From Firmicutes bacterium UBA3906 (GTDB lineage: Bacteria; Bacillota; Clostridia; Caldicoprobacterales; DTU083), in contig DGFG01000077.1 in the NCBI GenBank assembly GCA_002391555.1, positions 1 to 12,720 on the forward strand: a stretch of 12,720 bases of DNA, in the 5' to 3' direction. Under the pieces are notes generated by a model that was not told where the DNA came from, searched no databases, and was given only the letters and a program-made list of their open reading frames with translations. Below, piece by piece: positions 1-6,590 of the stretch. A program made the translations under genes and the position numbers. The number at the start of each line of letters is the position of its first letter. Within the stretch, counting starts at the first letter, position 1.

Positions 1-49
1 ACATATCCATGATGGCAGGTTGACCTAACTGATGGTTTAAAAGACCTAG

Positions 50-1462
50 CTAACTAGCTACTTCAGTACGGGATTTTATATACTTCCATTTGCCAGACCT
101 GTATCTTAGGAAGATGATACCTCCCCTGGTGTACTGGTCTAGGACTAGGGCTACCCAGGCACCAATTAGGCCCCATCCCAACACATGGACAAAAACATGG
201 GCAAGTAGGACCCTGACAAACCATATACCAAAGGCTGAGGCATAAAGGGGATACATAGTATCTCCTGCACCCCTTAGGACGCCTGACAAGGTCAACTGAC
301 TAGGCATGCCAAGCTGGGCAAGGGCTACTATCTTTAGGACTGTGCCTGCCATCCGGGCAACCTCTAGATCACTTGTGTAGATCCGGGCCATTGGATAGGA
401 AAAGATAATAAAGTTAAGCCCTACAAAACAGGCAACCCCTATTGCCAAACGATGGACCAAGGAACTGTACCTTTCTGCGTCTTCTAGCTTGTTGGCTCCT
501 AGACTCTGGCCAACTAGGGTTGTGGCAGCTACTCCAAAGGCCATGCTCGGAGCAAAGGTTAAACCATTTATATTGAGCCCTATCTGGTGGGCAGCAAACT
601 CTGCAGTCCCTAGGACTGATACTGTACGGGCAAACATCATAAGCCCGCTTTGGATGATGACCTGCTCTATTGCAGCTGGAAAACCTATATTAAAGACCTG
701 CTTTATTATAGAAAAGTCGAGACGGTAGTTACCCTTTAGGGGTATGGACATTCTAGAGATACCCTTTTTAGAAAAGAGTACATAGAGGGCAAAGGTACAA
801 GCTATGACTTTAGAAATTGTAGTTGATATAGCAGCGCCCTGTACTCCTAACTCTGGGAGGCCTAGCTTTCCGTAGATAAGTATATAGTTTCCTATAACAT
901 TTAAAAAGTTGGCCCCTAAATTGTATAGCATAGGTATCTTTGTTTCACCAGCTCCCCTGAGTGAGGCAGTAACTCCAGCTGTAACAGCCTGAAAAACCAG
1001 GCCTGCGGAAATAATCTGGAAATACCGGGTACCAATCTCCATAGTATCCTCGTTACCGCCCATAAAGGCTATGATATATCTAGCTGCAAGGATACCAGCC
1101 AGGGACAGGATAAGACCCAGTCCAATATTTATAAGCAGGATCTGCCTTGAGACAGACCTAGCCTTTTTTTGGTTACCTGCACCAATATTCCAGGCGACCA
1201 GGGTGGTAGTACCGACATTGACGGCAGCGAAAACTGCAAACAAGAGAAAAAAGGGCTGATTTGTAAGGCCTATGGCGGCAATACCTGCCTTGCCTGCCTC
1301 TCCCTTTATTTGCCCTACCATAACCATATCTACCATGCCAAATAGTGTGGACATAACTAACTCAATAAAGGCCGGTAGGGTTATAGCTATGATAGTCTTC
1401 CATATATTTTGATCGCGGGCACTCAAGGAGTCCCTTTTTGCTTTAAACAGCCTTTTAAACAA
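50..1462 (-). CDS. MATE-family multidrug/cation efflux transporter
   Basis: A 470-residue integral membrane protein of the MATE family, which exports cationic drugs and metabolites in exchange for Na+ or H+. It has about 12 hydrophobic segments in two homologous halves. The first half contains the family-typical GMVDMVMVGQ (near residue 43) and the second repeats the pattern, with QSLGAN and SGVLRGAGDTM near residues 320 and 395. The N-terminus is short and basic, as expected on the cytoplasmic side. The start is read as TTG at 1462-1460, because AGGAGG (1476-1471 on the minus strand) lies 8 nt upstream and no better ATG is nearby. Length is normal for the family and the stop is TAG at 52-50. 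It appears to be transcribed alone from the promoter at 1563-1536. The substrate cannot be inferred, and no adjacent regulator clearly belongs to it. Family assignment is secure. Confidence 0.93.
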   Translation of the reverse strand: MFKRLFKAKRDSLSARDQNIWKTIIAITLPAFIELVMSTLFGMVDMVMVGQIKGEAGKAGIAAIGLTNQPFFLLFAVFAAVNVGTTTLVAWNIGAGNQKKARSVSRQILLINIGLGLILSLAGILAARYIIAFMGGNEDTMEIGTRYFQIISAGLVFQAVTAGVTASLRGAGETKIPMLYNLGANFLNVIGNYILIYGKLGLPELGVQGAAISTTISKVIACTFALYVLFSKKGISRMSIPLKGNYRLDFSIIKQVFNIGFPAAIEQVIIQSGLMMFARTVSVLGTAEFAAHQIGLNINGLTFAPSMAFGVAATTLVGQSLGANKLEDAERYSSLVHRLAIGVACFVGLNFIIFSYPMARIYTSDLEVARMAGTVLKIVALAQLGMPSQLTLSGVLRGAGDTMYPLYASAFGIWFVRVLLAHVFVHVLGWGLIGAWVALVLDQYTRGGIIFLRYRSGKWKYIKSRTEVAS

Positions 1463-1535
1463 AAAAATAACCTCCTATATATAAATAAAGGCTTGTGATT
1501 TTCTAATAGCATATTTTTGTACTATATCATATTTT

Positions 1536-1563
1536 TTTATAAAAAAATATAGAAATGTGTCAA
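1536..1563 (-). promoter_or_regulatory. Sigma-A-type promoter of the MATE gene
   Basis: On the minus strand, TTGACA (1563-1558, a perfect -35 match) is followed after 16 bp by TATAAA (1541-1536). Transcription would start near 1528, giving a leader of about 65 nt before the AGGAGG site and TTG start. The surrounding DNA is very AT-rich. This rests on sequence match only. Confidence 0.6.
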
Positions 1564-1682
1564 AGCCACTTATACGTATAACCAATCTAATTTTATCATG
1601 AATATTTCATTTAGACAATTAGCCAAAAGTGATAGAGATCAGGTATATTTTGTACTATAATGTATAAAGATGCAAGGATAAA

Positions 1683-2036
1683 TATTTCATACCAACATAT
1701 CTAGATGAAGGGGGAAGTGATATCTCAGATGGCCAGTGGCAGAGGGTTGCTATAGCTAGAGGCTTTTTTAGGCCCCATAGTATAATTGTAATGGATGAGC
1801 CAACCGCTGCCATAGACCCCTTAGAGGAAAAACGCGTATATGAAAGGTTTGCAAGGATTGCAGAGGGCAATACTGCCATAATAGTTACCCATAGGCTTGG
1901 TTCTGTCAGGCTAGCTGATAGGATTATTGTTATAGACCAGAGTAGGCTAGTGGATATGGGTACCCATGAAGAGCTACTAGGTAGGGCCGGCAAATACAAG
2001 GATATGTGGCAGGCCCAGGCCAAGTATTATGTATAA
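1683..2036 (+). pseudogene. C-terminal remnant of an ABC exporter ATPase domain
   Basis: The frame open from 1668 to 2036 encodes the last ~115 residues of an ABC half-transporter (membrane domain fused to ATPase). Visible in order are a degenerate signature ISDGQWQRVAIARG (from about 1722), Walker B with D-loop (IIVMDEPTAAID, about 1782-1817), the H-loop IIVTHRLGSV (about 1881-1910), and the usual C-terminus ending at TAA 2034-2036. The transmembrane domain, Walker A and Q-loop are absent. The frame has no ATG, GTG or TTG before the internal ATG at 1791, and an in-frame TAA stands at 1665-1667. The signature has Asp where the first Gly of LSGGQ is expected, which fits relaxed selection. About four fifths of the gene is missing, so it cannot make a working transporter. 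The ATG at 1791 could in principle start an 81-residue peptide, but it would have no ATP-binding site. The reading as a deletion remnant is confident. Confidence 0.85.
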
Positions 2037-2107
2037 TAGATGATAGTTATGACTGTACAAGGCCTTTTGCCAGCATAAAATAAAAAGAAAATGCTTTCTA
2101 ATAGGTT

Positions 2108-2113
2108 TATAAT
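2108..2113 (+). promoter_or_regulatory. Possible -10 box of the FNR-like gene
   Basis: A perfect TATAAT lies 25 bp before the ATG of the regulator gene. No convincing -35 box sits 16-18 bp upstream, where the DNA is A-rich (AAGAAA), so this may be a promoter that depends on an activator or UP element, or a chance match. An ATCAA half-site resembling half of an FNR box lies at 2119-2123, but without its partner. Confidence 0.3.
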
Positions 2114-2137
2114 AGATTATCAAAAGGGAGGGATTTT

Positions 2138-2836
2138 ATGACCGAGTGTAGCCATTGCAATATACAGGATACTGACCAAAGCTGTATTAGCCTAGTGCCT
2201 ATATTTTCTAACCTTACCCATAGTGAGATACACAAGATAGCCCAGATTACAACCAGTCGCAATTTTGAAAAGGGAGAGATAATCTTTATGGCTGGGGACA
2301 AGGGAGATAGGCTTTATGTTATCCACAAGGGCAAGGCAAAGATAACAAAGCTGTCCGAGGCAGGCAAGGAACAGATAATAAGGGTTCTAGGGCCTGGAGA
2401 TTTTCTAGGCGAGCTGTCCATCTTTATCGAGGCCCCCGTAGACTCCAATGCAGAGGCCTTGGAGGACATGACTGTTTGCATGATTGAAAGTGACAAGCTA
2501 AAGGATATTATTAGCAAGAACCCTAGTATTGCGGCTAAGGTCATAGAGGAGTTAAGTAGGAGGCTGCAAAGCTCAGAGCGTCTGATAGAATCCCTGGGCC
2601 TACATGATGTTGAGCAACGGGTAGCTGACTACCTACTTAGGCTGGCTGCAGACAAGGAGCAGATAATTCTACCCCTTAGCAAAAAGGACCTAGCTGCCCA
2701 TATTGGTACCAGCCAGGAGACCTTAAGTAGAAAGCTAAGCTTGTTTGAAGAGCTAGGACTGATTAATCAGTCAGGCCATAGAAAAATCATCATAAAAAAT
2801 AAAAAGGGCTTAGAAGAAATTCTAAACCCTGTCTAG
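2138..2836 (+). CDS. FNR-type Crp/Fnr transcriptional regulator with Fe-S cysteines
   Basis: A 232-residue DNA-binding regulator of the Crp/Fnr superfamily. Residues ~20-120 form the cyclic-nucleotide-binding-like beta-roll (with GDRLYVIHKGKAKI and GPGDFLGELS), followed by a dimerisation helix and a C-terminal winged helix-turn-helix at ~178-215. The recognition helix reads SQETLSRKL, keeping the E-x2-S-R pattern that FNR uses to contact TTGAT half-sites. The N-terminus has Cys4, Cys7 and Cys16. A fourth, Cys114 in MTVCMIES, aligns with the position of E. coli FNR Cys122. This arrangement supports an oxygen-labile [4Fe-4S] sensor, although the C-X2-C-X8-C spacing differs from E. coli FNR (C-X2-C-X5-C). 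The start is supported by a GGAGG-containing site (AAGGGAGGGA) about 6 nt before the ATG. The gene is convergent with the CofE-like gene and appears to be expressed alone. Targets are unknown; no full TTGAT-N4-ATCAA site was seen in this window. Confidence 0.88.
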   Translation: MTECSHCNIQDTDQSCISLVPIFSNLTHSEIHKIAQITTSRNFEKGEIIFMAGDKGDRLYVIHKGKAKITKLSEAGKEQIIRVLGPGDFLGELSIFIEAPVDSNAEALEDMTVCMIESDKLKDIISKNPSIAAKVIEELSRRLQSSERLIESLGLHDVEQRVADYLLRLAADKEQIILPLSKKDLAAHIGTSQETLSRKLSLFEELGLINQSGHRKIIIKNKKGLEEILNPV

Positions 2837-2914
2837 TTAGTGTCTACCACTTAACCTCTTATTAAAGGATAAAATAAAGGCGAGGAAAACTAGTTTATCA
2901 AAGATATAATTTTT

Positions 2915-4105
2915 TTAAGTAGTGTAGTTGTCGAAATATCCTTGTATATAAACTATAGGGGTACCCTTGTCACCGCTACCGGAGACCAGGTCACTTAGTG
3001 ACCCGATAAGGTCAGTGAGTCTCCTAGGGGTAGTGCCCTGTGACTCTTTTGATCCCACCAGATCATCACACTTGTTTTTGATAAAGTCAGCTATTGCTTT
3101 TTTCAGGTCCTCGCCCCTTAGGTGGGAAAACTGGTTGTCTGCTAGGTATTTTAGCTTTACTTCATTTGGTACGCCTTCTAGGCCCTTGGTATAGGCAGGA
3201 GAAACTACCGGATCGGCTAGCTCCCATATCTTGCCTACTGGGTCTCTAAAGGCCCCATCTCCATATACCATAACTTCAATCTTTTTGCCTGTCTTTTCCT
3301 GAACCCTACTTTGGATTTTTTCAACCAAGGCCTGACAGTCTCTAGGGAATAGCTTTAGGCTATCCTCTGTTGCTGTATTACTGCCTAAAAGGCCATACTC
3401 TTCATTGTAGCCACTATTATCAAGGGGCTGGTTCAGGATATTATCAAGTCCATAGACCTTTTCTGCTCCATTGGCCTTAAGTATTCGCTTTGTCCTCTTT
3501 CTGGTATGGATATCACAGGCCAGGATGGACTTTGTGTAGTCTAAGATAGTGGTTGGGTTATTTGAAAAAATAATCTGGCAGGGGGTATCATATTCTTTAG
3601 CTATTGCCTTGTAAAACTCTACATAGTCCACACCTGTAAAGGGGTGCTTGGCATAGCCAAAGTGGTCCCTGTATTCTGCCTCTGTGAGGACATCTGACCA
3701 GGGGTTAACCCCTTTTTCATCAAGCAGGCACTCGTCAAAGAGATGATTGCCCACCTCGTCAGCTGGATAGGATAACTGGATAACTAGCTCTTTAGCACCC
3801 TTGGCAATCCCCTTTAGGCATAGGGCAAACCTATTTCTACTTAGGATTGGAAAGACTAGGCCAATTGTATCATCGCCATATTTAGCCCTTATATCCTTTG
3901 CGATAGCATCTGTAGAAGCATAATTACCCTGGGCCCTAGCTACAATGGACTCAGTTATGGATAAAATATCCCGGTCCTTGATAGTAAAATTATCAAGCTT
4001 TGCCGCCTTAAGCAGGCAATCTACAAGGATATTTTCTAGCTGGTCACCCTCGTTTATTATCGGTGTCTTTAGCCCTCTTGCTACTGTGCCTGTCATTTTG
4101 CCCAT
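2915..4105 (-). CDS. CofE-like protein (coenzyme F420-0:L-glutamate ligase family, Bacillota type)
   Basis: This 396-residue protein belongs to the family annotated as coenzyme F420-0:L-glutamate ligase (CofE fold). In F420-producing organisms that enzyme adds glutamate to the F420 lactyl side chain using GTP. The Bacillota branch is longer than archaeal CofE (about 250 residues) and strongly conserved. Here one sees the N-terminal ITESIVARAQGNYA (about 50-63), the central HPFTGVDYVEFYK, the DIHTRKRTKRILK region, VYGDGAFRDPVGKIWELADP, and the C-terminal SQGTTPRRLTDLIGSL followed by SGSGDKGTPIV. It has no signal peptide or membrane segment, so it is cytoplasmic. The ATG at 4105 is chosen because AAGGTGGGG lies about 6 nt upstream; the next Met is three codons in. 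No F420 pathway gene (cofC, cofD, cofG/H) is in the window, so the true substrate is unknown. It is divergent from the LysR-type gene, a common sign of direct regulation. Confidence 0.88.
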   Translation of the reverse strand: MGKMTGTVARGLKTPIINEGDQLENILVDCLLKAAKLDNFTIKDRDILSITESIVARAQGNYASTDAIAKDIRAKYGDDTIGLVFPILSRNRFALCLKGIAKGAKELVIQLSYPADEVGNHLFDECLLDEKGVNPWSDVLTEAEYRDHFGYAKHPFTGVDYVEFYKAIAKEYDTPCQIIFSNNPTTILDYTKSILACDIHTRKRTKRILKANGAEKVYGLDNILNQPLDNSGYNEEYGLLGSNTATEDSLKLFPRDCQALVEKIQSRVQEKTGKKIEVMVYGDGAFRDPVGKIWELADPVVSPAYTKGLEGVPNEVKLKYLADNQFSHLRGEDLKKAIADFIKNKCDDLVGSKESQGTTPRRLTDLIGSLSDLVSGSGDKGTPIVYIQGYFDNYTT

Positions 4106-4178
4106 TTGCTTACCCCACCTTACTATGATTACTTGTTGCTTGGGAGAGACAAATCCATTAAATTAATTCCCTTCCATA

Positions 4179-4208
4179 TTGTAATATATACTATTTATAT
4201 GGTATAAG
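4179..4208 (+). promoter_or_regulatory. Promoter of the LysR-type gene with overlapping dyad
   Basis: TTGTAA (4179-4184) and TATAAG (4203-4208) are 18 bp apart, and TG at 4200-4201 makes an extended -10. The 20-bp imperfect palindrome at 4187-4206 (arms TATAC and GTATA, 16 of 20 positions symmetric) lies between and over these boxes. A regulator bound there would block this promoter and could act on the divergent CofE-like gene, which matches usual LysR-family autoregulation. The operator role is inferred. Confidence 0.45.
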
Positions 4209-4249
4209 TAAAGTAAATAGATTTGATAATGGATATAAGGAGAGTTTAT

Positions 4250-5134
4250 ATGTCTATAAAACTAGACCTATATAGGATATTTTCAGTCACTGCCCAGCAG
4301 CATTCCTTTTCGAGGGCGGCCAAGGAGCTATACATGACTCAACCGGCCATAAGCCAGGCCATTTCACAGCTAGAAGAGGACCTAGATACTAGGCTTTTTT
4401 CTAGGAGTTCAAAGGGGGTCAAGCTAACAAATGAGGGCAAAAAGCTCTATGAGTATGTTAGCTCTGCCCTAAAGTTAATACAGGCTGGGGAAAAGAGGCT
4501 AGCTGAGGCCAAGGAGCTAGATATTGGAGAGCTAAGGATTGGAGTGGGTGATACTATATCAAAGTATTATCTCCTGCCCTATCTTGAAAAATTCCACAAC
4601 ACCTATCCCAATATCAGATTAAATATCATAAACCGCACTACCCCTGACCTGTGTGCCCTTGTAAACTCAGGGGAGGCTGACCTGGCTGTATGTAATTTGC
4701 CCATCAGAGATAGCTCCCTAGAGATTATAAAGCTAAAGCAGATACAAGACATCTTTGTCTGTGGTGACCGGTATAGGTATTTGCTAGACCGTGAGCTTGA
4801 TCTAAAGGACCTAATTGATCTACCCCTAATATTTTTAGAGTCCAAGGCCAACTCCCGTCGGTATGTGGATGGTTTTTTAGCGGCAAATGGGGTCAGGCTA
4901 AAGCCTGAGATAGAACTAGGGTCTCATGACCTACTGCTTGAGTTTGCCAGGATCAACCTAGGAGTAGCCTGTGTAATCAGGGAGTTTTCCCTAGACTATC
5001 TAAACTCATGCCAAGTATATGAGCTAAAAACTAAAAAGACAATCCCCACTAGAGATGTGGGCTGCTGCTTTTTAAAGAGTGTATCCCTTACTCCGGCCTC
5101 GGAGAGATTTATTGAGGTTTTAATGGATAATTAG
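4250..5134 (+). CDS. LysR-family transcriptional regulator
   Basis: A LysR-type regulator of 294 residues from the chosen start. The N-terminal winged helix-turn-helix is typical (FSRAAKELYMTQPAISQAIS followed by QLEEDLDTRLFSRSSKGVKLT, residues ~17-57), followed by a linker helix. The effector-binding domain opens with LRIGVGDTISKYYLLPYLEKF (split here: LRIGVGDTIS / KYYLLPYL / EKF) and includes the family's SGEADLAVCN stretch. The ATG at 4250 is preferred over the upstream in-frame TTG (4223) and ATG (4229): AAGGAGAG at 4237-4244 sits 5 nt before it, and the N-terminus MSIKLDLYRIF fits the family. It is divergent from the CofE-like gene and overlaps no other gene, so that gene and itself are the most likely targets. 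The inducer is unknown. A weak CCCTAG/CTAGGG hairpin follows the stop, but without a T-run. Confidence 0.93.
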   Translation: MSIKLDLYRIFSVTAQQHSFSRAAKELYMTQPAISQAISQLEEDLDTRLFSRSSKGVKLTNEGKKLYEYVSSALKLIQAGEKRLAEAKELDIGELRIGVGDTISKYYLLPYLEKFHNTYPNIRLNIINRTTPDLCALVNSGEADLAVCNLPIRDSSLEIIKLKQIQDIFVCGDRYRYLLDRELDLKDLIDLPLIFLESKANSRRYVDGFLAANGVRLKPEIELGSHDLLLEFARINLGVACVIREFSLDYLNSCQVYELKTKKTIPTRDVGCCFLKSVSLTPASERFIEVLMDN

Positions 5135-5458
5135 CCTTAAATTAAGTAAAAGAAAATCCCTAGCAACAGAAAGAGTTTACTAGGGGAGAGCTAGACTTTT
5201 ACTATAAGAGTTCTAGTAATGGTATAAAGACCAGAAGCGATGACCAGGGCCTGGCATCCTTACAGCTAGACAGCAAGGCTACAATAGATGCAGGCTACCG
5301 CTGGCGCGAATTTGAAACACTTAAACTAAACGAACTTATGAGGAGGCCAAAAGACTGTGTACTATGGTCCTGCAGGATAAATAAGATCTAGTATTATACC
5401 GGCATTATAAAGCTGTGCATAGCAATTGAGGGCTGCTATGGATGAAATCCAATTAATC
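5135..5458 (+). other. Intergenic stretch with an unrecognised start-less open frame
   Basis: No gene can be supported between the LysR gene and the thiT promoter. A hairpin (CCCTAG 5158-5163 with CTAGGG 5180-5185) lies just after the LysR stop but has no T-run. TTACTAG (5177-5183) and CTAGTAA (5213-5219) form a second, alternative pairing. One frame stays open for 75 codons from 5164 to the TAG at 5389-5391 and reads like protein (for example TIDAGYRWREFETLKLNELM). It has no ATG, GTG or TTG before codon 59 and no ribosome binding site. I do not recognise it; it may be a decayed gene fragment or chance. Confidence 0.35.
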
Positions 5459-5487
5459 TTGCTTTAAATTATAAGGGGTGCTATAAT
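5459..5487 (+). promoter_or_regulatory. Promoter of the thiT riboswitch transcript
   Basis: TTGCTT (5459-5464) and a perfect TATAAT (5482-5487) are 17 bp apart, with TG at 5479-5480 giving an extended -10. Transcription would start near 5494, just before the riboswitch aptamer. Confidence 0.7.
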
Positions 5488-5504
5488 ATAGAAAAATAAT
5501 ATTT

Positions 5505-5582
5505 GTTGCTAGGGGAGCTAAGGCTGAGAGGACTTGTTCCGACCCTTTGAACCTGTAGGATAATACCTGCGTAGGGAAGCTA
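5505..5582 (+). promoter_or_regulatory. TPP riboswitch (THI box)
   Basis: The conserved core of the thiamine pyrophosphate aptamer is plain: GGGGAGC (5512-5518), GGCTGAGAGG (5522-5531), ACCCTTTGAACCTG (5542-5555), GGATAATACC (5558-5567) and GCGTAGGGAAGC (5569-5580). The P1 stem pairs GCT (5508-5510) with AGC (5578-5580). The aptamer binds TPP and here precedes a transcription terminator and the thiamine transporter gene, so TPP should switch thiT off. Confidence 0.97.
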
Positions 5583-5627
5583 TGTTTGAAACTTAAACAT
5601 GAAGAGCTTCTTCATGTTTTTCTTTTT
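5577..5627 (+). terminator. TPP-controlled terminator with competing antiterminator
   Basis: AAACATGAAG (5595-5604) and CTTCATGTTT (5610-5619) form a perfect 10-bp stem with a 5-nt loop, followed by a T-rich run (5617-5627): an intrinsic terminator before thiT. A competing fold is visible. AAGCT (5577-5581) can pair with AGCTT (5605-5609), and ATGTTT (5582-5587) with AAACAT (5595-5600), leaving GAAG bulged. The first strand uses the 3' side of the aptamer's P1. With TPP bound, P1 forms and the terminator folds; without TPP the antiterminator lets transcription continue. Confidence 0.9.
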
Positions 5628-5658
5628 CTCTGGCAATAAGAAAAAGGAGGTTTTTCAC

Positions 5659-6348
5659 TTGTTGGCTAAAGCGTTATCGCATCTAGCTAGTATCTTTGAA
5701 AAGTTCAGTGAGCTTTCACCTACCACAATAGCAGTAGTAATAGTGCTTTTTATTGTGGGCATAGGTGGACTAGTCCTAGTTAAGAGGGGCAGAAAGGTAA
5801 AGTTTACAACCAGGATGCTGGTCATGGCTAGCCTTTGTATAGCCCTTTCATTTGTACTGTCCTATATTCGCCTATGGAGGATGCCCCAGAGCGGGAGCAT
5901 TACCCCTGCAAGCATGCTGCCCCTTATCCTCTTTGCAGTTATTTATGGGCCTATCCCAGGGATTATGACGGGAATGGCCTATGGGATGCTTCAGTACTTT
6001 CAAGGAGGCTATGTAGTCCATTGGGTCCAGTTTATTATTGACTTTCCTCTGGCCTTTGGCCTTATAGGTCTAGCTGGCCTCTACAGAAAGAACCTACTTG
6101 TATCAAGCTTTATAGGAATATTTAGTAGATTCTTAATGCACTTTTTAGCTGGTCTAGTATTCTTCTCAGAGATAACCCAGGCATCAGACATAATGCCATC
6201 TATTTGGTACTCCCTTACCTATAACGGTACTTATTTGGGTATAGAGTTTCTAATAACTGCCCTTATCCTTTCTCTGCCCCCTATTAGGAAAATGACAGGT
6301 CACCTTCAAAGGACCTACGGAAGTGTAGAGCAAAAAACTAGCGCCTGA
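5659..6348 (+). CDS. thiT: ThiT thiamine-binding S component of an ECF transporter
   Basis: ThiT binds thiamine and works with the shared ECF module (EcfA, EcfA', EcfT, encoded elsewhere) to import it. The family signatures are SGSITPASMLPLILFA, GGYVVHWVQFIIDFPLAFG and WYSLTYNGTYLG, in a protein of about six or seven hydrophobic segments. The start is taken as TTG at 5659: AAGGAGG (5644-5650) lies 8 nt upstream, whereas the in-frame ATG at 5599 lies inside the riboswitch terminator stem and has no binding site. This gives 229 residues. Compared with the usual ~180-200, there is an N-terminal extension of about 50 residues with an extra membrane segment (TTIAVVIVLFIVGIGGLVLV) and a basic patch before the canonical domain. 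Expression is controlled by the upstream TPP riboswitch. The TGA stop sits inside the terminator stem that ends the unit. Confidence 0.93.
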   Translation: MLAKALSHLASIFEKFSELSPTTIAVVIVLFIVGIGGLVLVKRGRKVKFTTRMLVMASLCIALSFVLSYIRLWRMPQSGSITPASMLPLILFAVIYGPIPGIMTGMAYGMLQYFQGGYVVHWVQFIIDFPLAFGLIGLAGLYRKNLLVSSFIGIFSRFLMHFLAGLVFFSEITQASDIMPSIWYSLTYNGTYLGIEFLITALILSLPPIRKMTGHLQRTYGSVEQKTSA

Positions 6349-6369
6349 CCTTAGAGTCAGGCTTTTTTT
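6343..6369 (+). terminator. Intrinsic terminator of thiT
   Basis: GCCTGAC (6343-6349) and GTCAGGC (6356-6362) form a perfect 7-bp stem with a 6-nt loop, followed by seven T residues (6363-6369). The stop codon of thiT lies within the 5' arm. Confidence 0.92.
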
Positions 6370-6385
6370 ATCATAAATAATATCC

Positions 6386-6429
6386 TAGGGGTCCTTAGGA
6401 AAGCCTATATAGATAATATAGGGGTCCTT
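6386..6429 (+). repeat. Two 11-bp direct repeats TAGGGGTCCTT
   Basis: TAGGGGTCCTT occurs exactly at 6386-6396 and 6419-6429, 33 bp apart from start to start (about three helical turns). It lies upstream of the likely promoter of the aminopeptidase gene. The first copy sits in a small hairpin (TCCTA/TAGGA). A pair of protein-binding sites on the same DNA face is possible; the role is unknown. Confidence 0.6.
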
Positions 6430-6462
6430 GTGGAAATAAGTTACTGTCAAATAAGATACCCT

Positions 6463-6590
6463 TATAATATAATTAGCCTGTGGTTAGCTAGGAGCCGATA
6501 TGAAATAAAGTATAAAGATATAGGCAAGGGGCCTAGCTAGATTATAAGATATAAGTATCACAAGGATAAAACTATGAAGGGTGTTTTTAA
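6463..6590 (+). promoter_or_regulatory. Probable -10 box and leader of the aminopeptidase gene
   Basis: A perfect TATAAT lies at 6463-6468 without a convincing -35 box. The following ~115-nt leader contains an 8-bp perfect inverted repeat, TAGCTAGG (6485-6492) with CCTAGCTA (6532-6539), which could fold as a long-range stem. The ribosome binding site is GAAGGGTG (6576-6583), about 7 nt before the ATG at 6591. Confidence 0.4.

Noticed and set aside
1655..2023. 122-codon open frame on the minus strand
   Set aside because: It is the antisense of the ABC transporter remnant; its Leu/Ser-rich translation shows no domain and it lacks a ribosome binding site.
2119..2123. FNR box upstream of the FNR-like gene
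   Set aside because: Only one half-site (ATCAA) is present; the partner TTGAT at N4 spacing is absent.
2840..2914. Bidirectional terminator between the convergent FNR-like and CofE-like genes
   Set aside because: Only a 6-bp AT-rich pairing (GATAAA/TTTATC) and the palindrome AAACTAGTTT were found; neither is a convincing stem with a T-run.
4223..4249. Upstream TTG/ATG starts for the LysR-type gene
   Set aside because: They would place the good AAGGAGAG binding site inside the coding region and add residues not typical of the family.
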